This document shows, piece after piece, positions 37,388-42,669 of a DNA stretch of 42,669 bases; positions within the stretch are counted from its first letter, which is position 1; every line of letters starts with the position of its first letter. The position numbers were made by a program, and so were the translations under genes. The notes under the pieces are model-generated. The model was not told where the DNA came from and did not search any database. It worked only from the letters and a program-made list of their open reading frames with translations. Origin of the DNA: Deltaproteobacteria bacterium (GTDB taxonomy: Bacteria; Desulfobacterota; Binatia; UTPRO1); contig JADLHM010000105.1 of NCBI GenBank assembly GCA_020848745.1, forward strand, positions 1 to 42,669. Direction: 5' to 3'.

Positions 37388-37518
37388 ACGCGCACCCCGT
37401 GCTGCGCCTCGTCGCGGGCGTGCTCCTCGGGCTCGCGCTCGGCAGCGTCCCGTTCCTGCGCTACGGCGCGTGCGGTCACCATTCCGCGCCCGCCGTCGTC
37501 CACGTCCATCGGCACTGA
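37384..37518 (+). CDS. 44-aa single-helix protein with His-rich tail
   Basis: The ATG at 37384 overlaps the previous stop (ATGA). The product is MNAHPVLRLVAGVLLGLALG followed by SVPFLRYGACGHHSAPAVVHVHRH: one membrane helix or signal anchor, then a tail with one Cys and five His. The tail could bind metal. No family is recognised. Coupling and a sensible membrane-protein composition argue that it is translated. Confidence 0.6.
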   Translation: MNAHPVLRLVAGVLLGLALGSVPFLRYGACGHHSAPAVVHVHRH

Positions 37519-37542
37519 TCGTCCTCCGAAGGGAGAACCGCC

Positions 37543-37809
37543 ATGCGTCTCGCGCCCATCGAACGGCCATCCACCCTCGTCGGGAAGCTCGCCTACTGGA
37601 TGACCGAGCGCCGCCTCGGCAAGGTCATCACCCCGATGAAGGTGATCTACGCGCGCCTTCCCGCGCTCTTCCGCCACGCGTAGCAGCAGACCCGGATCGT
37701 CGAGATCACGTGGCTGAACGCGCTCGAGAACTACTACAATCTCTTGAACCTGCCGCTCGGCATCGAGGCGGACGGGCTCTGCGCGATCGCGCAGCGGCGG
37801 GCGGCGTGA
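37543..37809 (+). pseudogene. Carboxymuconolactone decarboxylase-like gene with core deleted and an in-frame TAG
   Basis: GGGAGA precedes an ATG giving 46 codons (MRLAPIERPSTLVGKLAYWM to ALFRHA), then TAG at 37681-37683. The same frame continues QQTRIVEITWLNALENYYNL to the end CAIAQRRAA and TGA. The two halves look like the N- and C-termini of an alkylhydroperoxidase/carboxymuconolactone decarboxylase-like protein (normally ~160-180 aa). The middle, which holds the CxxC/His active site, is missing. The gene is therefore broken by an internal deletion plus a stop. Confidence 0.75.
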
Positions 37810-37864
37810 GGCAGCCGTTGGGACATCCCCTCGAGATGCCGCATCATGGACCGAATGTCTGTAG

Positions 37865-38008
37865 CCCGATGGCAAAGTCGTGGTGGGCGGCACGCGCCTC
37901 GTCGCCGAAGCCTTCGACTTCGCGCTCGTGCGCTACGATGCGCGGCAGGGAGATGAAACCAGGAGCACATTGGCACGCCGAGCGACCGGCGATCCGACTT
38001 TTGCGTGA
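37865..38008 (+). pseudogene. Delta-60 repeat gene fragment
   Basis: Right after a TAG (37862-37864) the frame reads PDGKVVVGGTRLVAEAFDFA then LVRYDARQG, and ends at TGA 38006. This matches the repeat unit of delta-60 beta-propeller-like proteins (DGKI-VAG ... DFALARY). There is no start codon or ribosome binding site and only one repeat remains, so it is a remnant. Confidence 0.5.
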
Positions 38009-38030
38009 TTGTGGCTGGTAAGGCGCTTTG

Positions 38031-38047
38031 ATATGGGCCACCCATAT
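38031..38047. promoter_or_regulatory. Operator-like palindrome overlapping the vapB start
   Basis: ATATGGG and CCCATAT form a perfect 7-bp dyad around CCA, and the last two bases fall in the ATG at 38046. Toxin-antitoxin complexes usually repress their own promoter through such dyads. Confidence 0.5.
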
Positions 38048-38285
38048 GAAGACGACCCTGGAGATCGACGATCGGCTGCTCGAGCGCGCCAAGCGGCACG
38101 CGGCGGCGCACCGTACGACGCTCCGCGCCGTGGTCGAGGATGCGCTCCGGGCGCGGCTCGCCGCCCGGCCTGAGGCTACCCGGCGCTATCGCTTCGCGCC
38201 GCCGATCATCAAGGGAACGCGCCCGCCCGCCGTGGACGTCGCCGACCGCACCGCGCTCTACGATCTCCTCGACGAGCGTCGATGA
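38046..38285 (+). CDS. VapB-type antitoxin (ribbon-helix-helix)
   Basis: The 79-aa protein MKTTLEIDDRLLERAKRHAA... has the short beta strand and two helices of a ribbon-helix-helix DNA-binding domain, then a toxin-binding tail (IIKGTRPPAVDVADRTALYDLL). The canonical start is ATG 38046. The only ribosome-site-like AAGG (38020-38023) lies nearer an in-frame TTG at 38028, so a 6-residue longer form or leaderless translation is possible. The toxin gene overlaps its stop by ATGA. Confidence 0.85.
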   Translation: MKTTLEIDDRLLERAKRHAAAHRTTLRAVVEDALRARLAARPEATRRYRFAPPIIKGTRPPAVDVADRTALYDLLDERR

Positions 38286-38713
38286 TCGCCGTCGACACGA
38301 ACGTGCTGGTGCACGCACACAGGGCCGAGCTGGCCCTGCACGCTGCCGCGCTGGCGCGGCTCCGGGGTCTCGTCGAGGGCAACGTACCGTGGGCCCTCCC
38401 GGTATTCTGCATCGGAGAGTTCGTACGGGTGGTGACGCACGCGCGCGTGTTTCGTCCACCGACCGAGCTCGAGACGGCGCTCGCCTTCATCGCGCAGGTG
38501 CTGGGTAGCCCCTCGGCGCGACTGCTCTTACCCGGCGTTACATTCGCGGCGCTCTTCGGCGAGGCGTGCCGCGACGGCGGTGTGCTCGGCAATCTCGCCT
38601 TCGACGCGCAGATCGTCGCCCTCTGCCGCGAGCATGGCGTCTCGGCAATTCTCACCGAAGACCGCGACTTCGCGCGCTTCGAGAACCCGACGGCCATGAG
38701 GCTCGAAGCCTGA
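38282..38713 (+). CDS. VapC-type PIN-domain toxin ribonuclease
   Basis: The 143-aa PIN protein has the acidic quartet of the family: D5 (VDTNVL), E46 (IGEFVR), D108 (AFDAQIVAL) and D127/D129 (TEDRDF). VapC toxins cut tRNA or rRNA when not bound by VapB. It is coupled to the antitoxin gene by a 4-base overlap. The module sits in a patch of gene debris, consistent with lateral arrival. Confidence 0.9.
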   Translation: MIAVDTNVLVHAHRAELALHAAALARLRGLVEGNVPWALPVFCIGEFVRVVTHARVFRPPTELETALAFIAQVLGSPSARLLLPGVTFAALFGEACRDGGVLGNLAFDAQIVALCREHGVSAILTEDRDFARFENPTAMRLEA

Positions 38714-38965
38714 CGCGGATCCCCCTCGACTCGTCGGTAGAGGTCGTGCTTCCACGGCTCTTTCCCGAGATGTAGCGACGCCTCGCGGGCCGACAACGTA
38801 CCCGCCGCACGGCCCGGTTCACCGCGACTTCACCGACTTCGAAACCGAGATACTCCCCCGACTGGACCGTCGAGAAGCCCGAGTATGCCTGCGACGCAAC
38901 AATCGTGGCCCGCACGTATCGCTCCCCGAGCTGTGGCACATTCGAACCTCGATGCGGGCGCAGCG
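38714..38965 (-). other. Intergenic patch with a possible minus-strand coding remnant
   Basis: On the minus strand from a GTG at 38939 a frame reads PQLGERYVRATIVASQAYSG then FSTVQSGEYLGFEVGEVAVN, with balanced composition unlike the Arg-rich shadows. It then degrades into Arg/Ser-rich sequence and runs antisense into vapC. No family is recognised and no ribosome site is seen. It may be a relic; otherwise nothing is seen here. Confidence 0.25.
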
Positions 38966-40528
38966 TCAGCCGCGCCAGACGCGCGCGATCGCATCGGCGA
39001 CGGCGAGGCCGTCGAGCGCCGCGCTCACGATGCCGCCCGCGTAGCCCGCGCCCTCGCCGCACGGGTAGACGTTCGGCCGCGCCGGCGCGGCGAAGGTCGT
39101 GGGGTCGCGCAGGATCCTGACGGGGCTCGACGACCGCGTCTCGACGCCGACGACGATCGCCTCGCGCGTGTCGAAGCCGCGGAGCTGCCGACCGAAGCCC
39201 CGCAGCGCGGCGCGCAGCCGCCCGGTAACGAAGGGCGGCAGCAGCTCGTCGAGCCGCGCCGGGCGAACGCCGGGCCGGTACGAGCAGCGCGGCAGGTCGG
39301 CGCTCGCCCGCCCGCCGATGAAGTCCGCGAGCCGCTGCGCCGGCGCGACCTGCGCGCCGCCGCCGCTCGCGAACGCGCGGCGTTCGATCGCCGCCTGGAG
39401 CATCGTACCGCCGGTCGGGCCGGGGAAGCCGAGCGCGGCGACGTCCGCCGGCTCCAGCGCGACGACGATGCCGCTGTTCGCGAAGGGCGAGTCGCGACGC
39501 GCGAGCGACATCCCGTTCACGACGACGGCGTCGGGCTCGGTGGTCGCCGGCACGATCCACCCGCCCGGACACATGCAGAAAGAGAAGACGCCGCGCTCCT
39601 CGACCGTCGCGGTGAGCCGATACGAGGCGGCCGGCAACGGGAACCGCTCGGCGTCGGCGCCGTATTGCGCGCGGTCGATGAGCGGCTGCGGATGCTCGAC
39701 GCGGATGCCGAGCGCGAACGGCTTCGCCCGGAGCTCGAGCCCGGCCGCGGCCGCCAGCGCGTGGACGTCGCGCGCGCTGTGGCCGGCCGCGAGCACGACG
39801 GCCGACGCGGCGAGCTCGCGTCCGTCGGCGCAGCGCACCGCTTCGATCGCCGTCCCGCGCACGAGCAGATCCAGGAGGCGAGCCTCGAATTCGACCGCGA
39901 CGCCGGCGCGCGCCAGCGTCTCGCGGATCGCCGTCACGATCCTCGGCAGGCGGTTCGACCCCACGTGGGGCCGCGCCTCGATGCGGATCTCCGGGTCAGC
40001 GCCGTGGGCGATCAGATGGTCGAGCACCGTCGCGACCGAACCGCGCTTCTGGGAGCGGGTGTAGAGCTTGCCGTCGCTGTACGTGCCCGCGCCGCCCTCG
40101 CCGAAGCAGTAGTTCGACTCGGGGTTCACGAGACCTGCACGGTTCAGGAGCGCGATGTCGTGCCGGCGCGCTCGCACCGCCTTGCCGCGCTCGAGCACGA
40201 CGGCCGGGATGCCGTGCTCGGCGAGCCGGAGGGCCGCGAAGAGCCCGGCCGGCCCGCCGCCGACGATCACGACGGGCCGCCCGGGGCGCGACGCGGGGAA
40301 GGTCGGGAGGGCGGGCGCGGCCTCCGGCACGGCGACCTCGCCCGCGAGCCATGCCCGCACCCGCAGCTGGTAGCGCACGCTCCGCCGCGCATCGAGCGCG
40401 CGCTTGAGGATGCGGAGCTCGACGACGTCCTCGGACCGGCAGCCGATCGCCCGGCTCGCGGCCGCACGCAGCGCGCCAGGGTCGAGCGCCACGTCGGGTC
40501 GGACGACGAGGTCGAGGTCGCGCGGCAT
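38966..40528 (-). CDS. FAD-dependent dehydrogenase (COG2509 type)
   Basis: The 520-aa flavoprotein has an N-terminal ~75-residue alpha/beta domain (CRSEDVVELRILKRALDAR), then an FAD-binding GGGPAGLFAALRLAEHG. Further motifs are YCFGEGGAGTYSDGKLYTR, FSFCMCPGGWIVPA, TREAIVVGVETRSSSPVRI and a C-terminal YPCGEGAGYAGGIVSAALDG. These are hallmarks of the uncharacterised FAD-dependent dehydrogenase group COG2509. It is complete and lies 22 bases after pyrF on the same strand. Confidence 0.9.
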   Translation of the reverse strand: MPRDLDLVVRPDVALDPGALRAAASRAIGCRSEDVVELRILKRALDARRSVRYQLRVRAWLAGEVAVPEAAPALPTFPASRPGRPVVIVGGGPAGLFAALRLAEHGIPAVVLERGKAVRARRHDIALLNRAGLVNPESNYCFGEGGAGTYSDGKLYTRSQKRGSVATVLDHLIAHGADPEIRIEARPHVGSNRLPRIVTAIRETLARAGVAVEFEARLLDLLVRGTAIEAVRCADGRELAASAVVLAAGHSARDVHALAAAAGLELRAKPFALGIRVEHPQPLIDRAQYGADAERFPLPAASYRLTATVEERGVFSFCMCPGGWIVPATTEPDAVVVNGMSLARRDSPFANSGIVVALEPADVAALGFPGPTGGTMLQAAIERRAFASGGGAQVAPAQRLADFIGGRASADLPRCSYRPGVRPARLDELLPPFVTGRLRAALRGFGRQLRGFDTREAIVVGVETRSSSPVRILRDPTTFAAPARPNVYPCGEGAGYAGGIVSAALDGLAVADAIARVWRG

Positions 40529-40550
40529 GGCGAGCCGACGCGCGCCGCCG

Positions 40551-41288
40551 TCAGCGCGCCGCGAGCCCGCGCGCCATCGCGCCCACGATGGCGCGCGCGA
40601 CCGCGACCGGATCGGCGGCGTCGCGGATCGGGCGACCCACGACGAGATAGTCCGCGCCGGCGCGCATCGCGGCCTCCGGCGTTTCGACGCGCTTCTGATC
40701 GCCGAGCGCGTCGCCGGCCTGGCGGATACCCGGGGTGAGGATCACGAACGACGGCCCGCAGGCGCGGCGGATCGCGGCGATCTCGCGCGGCGACGCGACG
40801 ACGCCGTCCATCCCGTTCGCCTGCGCGAGCCGGGCGAGACGCACCACCTGGCGCGCGGCCGTCGACGCGACGCCGACCCGGCGGAGATCCGCGTCGACGA
40901 GGCTCGTGAGCACCGTCACCGCTAGAAGAAGCGGCCGCCGCAGACGCTCGCGGCGACAGACGTCGCGCACCGCGGCCGCCGTCGTCGCCATCATCTCGGC
41001 GCCGCCCGAGGCATGCACGTCGAAGATGCGGACGCCGAGACGGGCCGCTTCGACGCCCGCGAGCGCGACGGTGCGGGGAATGTCGTGGAACTTGAGGTCG
41101 AGAAAGACCTCACCGCCGCGGCGCTGGACGCGGCGTACGACCTCGGGGCCGGTGTGCATGAACAGCTGCTTCCCGATCTTGAAGATGCCGACCTCGCCCC
41201 CGAGCAGCCGCACCAGGCGATCGGCCGCACGGACGGAATCGACGTCGAGCGGCAGCACGAGGCGGCGGCGGGCCGCGGCGACGCTCAC
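40551..41288 (-). CDS. pyrF: Orotidine 5-phosphate decarboxylase
   Basis: This enzyme makes UMP from OMP. The 245-aa protein has LPLDVDS, the catalytic Lys-Asp cluster DLKFHDIPRT, VTVLTSL, and the phosphate-binding ending (ILTPGIRQAGDALGDQKRV, VVGRPI). It overlaps proS by 4 bases and probably shares its transcript. Confidence 0.95.
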   Translation of the reverse strand: MSVAAARRRLVLPLDVDSVRAADRLVRLLGGEVGIFKIGKQLFMHTGPEVVRRVQRRGGEVFLDLKFHDIPRTVALAGVEAARLGVRIFDVHASGGAEMMATTAAAVRDVCRRERLRRPLLLAVTVLTSLVDADLRRVGVASTAARQVVRLARLAQANGMDGVVASPREIAAIRRACGPSFVILTPGIRQAGDALGDQKRVETPEAAMRAGADYLVVGRPIRDAADPVAVARAIVGAMARGLAAR

Positions 41289-42669
41289 GCGCGCGTTCCG
41301 CCGGCGAGCTCCGCCGCGACCAGCTCCGCGACCCGGGCCGCGACCTCGCCGACCGGCACCTCGGTAGGCTCCTTCTCGGTGCGGCGCTTGAGCTCCACCG
41401 CGTCGCGCTCGAGCGCGCGCGGCCCGACGGTGACGCGGAGCGGACAGCCGATCAGGTCGGCGTCCTTGAACTTCACGCCCGGCCGCTCGTCGCGGTCGTC
41501 GAGCAAGACGTCGATGCCGCGCGCCGCGAGGTCGTCGTGCAAGCGTTCGGCCGTCGTCCGCAGGCGCTCGTCGCCGAGGTTCACCGGCACGATCACCACG
41601 TGGAAGGGCGCGAGCGGCATCGGCCAGACGATGCCGGCGTCGTCGTGGTTCTGCTCGATCGCGGCGGCGATCGTGCGGGTCACGCCGATGCCATAGCAGC
41701 CCATCTCGAGGACGCGCTCCTTGCCCTCGGCATCGAGCACCGTCGCCTTCAGCGCTTCGCTGTACTTCGTGCCGAGATAGAAAACCTGGCCGACCTCGAT
41801 GCCGCGCTGGAGCGCGAAGCGACCGTCGCAGCGCGGGCAGCGGTCACCGGCGCCGGCGGTGCGGAGGTCGGCGAACTCGGCGCCCGCGAGATCGCGCGCG
41901 GCGCTGACGCCTTTGACATGCATGTCGGCCTTGTTGGCGCCCGCCACGGCGGCGGTGATGCCGGCGAGCGCGTGGTCGGCGAGAAGCCGCACCCTGCCCC
42001 TCAGGTTCATCGGACCCGCGAACCCGACCGGCGCGCCCGTCACGCGCTCGACGACGTCCTCGGGCGCAAGCTCCACGGCGGGCGTCCCGAGCGCGTCCTT
42101 CAGCTTCGGCTCCGAGAGCGCGTGGTCGCCGCGCACCAGCGCCACCACGACGGTGTCACCCGCCACGTAGAGCAGCGTCTTCACGAACCGGTGCGGCTTC
42201 ATCTTCATGAACTTCGAGACTTCCTCGATGGTGCGCTGCCCCGGCGTCGGCACCTCGACGAGCGGGCTGGGCTCGCCCGCGGCCGCGGGCGCTTCGCTCG
42301 CGCCGATCCCGGCCTTCTCGACGTTCGCGGCGTACTCGCACTGGTCGCAGCTCACGATCGAATCTTCGCCCGACGCCGCGAGCACCTGGAACTCGTGCGA
42401 GCGGCTGCCGCCGATGGCGCCCGTATCGGCCTCGACCGGGCGATAGGCGAGCCCGCAACGGTCGAAGATGCGGCGGTAGGTGCGGAACATGTTGTCGTAC
42501 TCGCGGTCGCAGTCCGCCCGGTCGACGTGGAACGAGTACGCGTCCTTCATGATGAACTCGCGCCCGCGCATGAGCCCGAAGCGCGGCCGCACCTCGTCCC
42601 GGAACTTCGACTGGATCTGGTAGAGGTTCATCGGCAGCTCGCGGTACGAGCGCACGTCGCGGCGCACGA
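41285..42669 (-). CDS. proS: Prolyl-tRNA synthetase (5-prime partial)
   Basis: The 3-prime part of a bacterial-type class II ProRS is visible (about 460 codons). It contains the motif 2 region (NLYQIQSKFRDEVRPRFGLMRGREFIMKDAYSFH) and an inserted YbaK-like editing domain (TIEEVSKFMKMKPHRFVKTLLY to CPRCDGRF). Motif 3 follows (MGCYGIGVTRTIAAAIEQN), then the anticodon-binding domain (VVIVPVNLGDE to the end). The N-terminus with motif 1 lies beyond base 42669. Confidence 0.96.
   Translation of the reverse strand, partial: VRRDVRSYRELPMNLYQIQSKFRDEVRPRFGLMRGREFIMKDAYSFHVDRADCDREYDNMFRTYRRIFDRCGLAYRPVEADTGAIGGSRSHEFQVLAASGEDSIVSCDQCEYAANVEKAGIGASEAPAAAGEPSPLVEVPTPGQRTIEEVSKFMKMKPHRFVKTLLYVAGDTVVVALVRGDHALSEPKLKDALGTPAVELAPEDVVERVTGAPVGFAGPMNLRGRVRLLADHALAGITAAVAGANKADMHVKGVSAARDLAGAEFADLRTAGAGDRCPRCDGRFALQRGIEVGQVFYLGTKYSEALKATVLDAEGKERVLEMGCYGIGVTRTIAAAIEQNHDDAGIVWPMPLAPFHVVIVPVNLGDERLRTTAERLHDDLAARGIDVLLDDRDERPGVKFKDADLIGCPLRVTVGPRALERDAVELKRRTEKEPTEVPVGEVAARVAELVAAELAGGTRA

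Noticed and set aside
37681-37683. In-frame TAG as a possible recoded codon (pyrrolysine)
   Set aside because: The surrounding protein also lacks its central core, so a pseudogene explains it better; no recoding signal or pyl gene is seen.

Overview
The window is very GC-rich (around 70% by eye) and densely packed, with short gaps, many 4-base ATGA/GTGA overlaps and several GTG starts. The gene content suggests an uncultured Gram-negative of the broad deltaproteobacterial assemblage (Desulfobacterota, Myxococcota or Binatota-like). The pilB-pilT-pilC-regulator-pilA order resembles Geobacter and Myxococcus, there is an outer-membrane porin and a DUF1329 protein, and paired dockerin-like modules sit on secreted proteins. 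The phylum is inference. No rRNA, tRNA, CRISPR array, IS element or phage gene was seen.

Bases 1-14958 are a type IV pilus region. They hold pilB (5-prime cut off), pilT, pilC, a membrane-anchored sigma54 activator that looks like a PilS sensor fused directly to the output half of PilR, and a 540-base regulatory gap with a consensus sigma54 promoter. Then come pilA with an intrinsic terminator, a large membrane protein, the prepilin peptidase pilD, a convergent GT-C type membrane protein, a four-gene minor pilin operon, two stand-alone response-regulator receivers and a shortened GT87-like gene. Bases 15077-20016 are the conserved housekeeping string tmk-holB-ricT-metG-tatD, followed by a YdjM-like membrane protein.

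Bases 20782-31177 are all on the minus strand. Reading from the right, a 101-aa unknown protein is translationally coupled to fur. After a near-perfect Fur box comes a seven-gene run: apbE, an OprO/P-like porin, an FMN-binding protein, a four-helix membrane protein of unknown family, an imelysin lipoprotein, a di-heme cytochrome c (DHOR family) and a second imelysin-like protein. The spacing (overlaps or gaps of 0-19 bases) argues for one transcript. The parts suggest an iron-regulated periplasmic system with covalent flavin and heme electron carriers, imelysin-type metal binding and an outer-membrane channel. This is the most interesting system in the window. The last two proteins share an N-terminal pair of calcium-loop (dockerin-like) repeats. 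A REP-like inverted repeat and an HTTM-domain membrane protein follow.

Bases 31215-36823 hold ordinary genes: a tandem universal stress protein, a DUF1329 protein, phaR, yjbQ, a nitrilase-family amidase and moeA. Bases 36965-38965 are a decayed accessory patch: a small membrane pair, a pseudogene with its core deleted, a delta-60 repeat scrap and a vapBC module whose operator-like palindrome overlaps the antitoxin start. The window ends on the minus strand with an FAD-dependent dehydrogenase, pyrF and proS (5-prime end outside the window).
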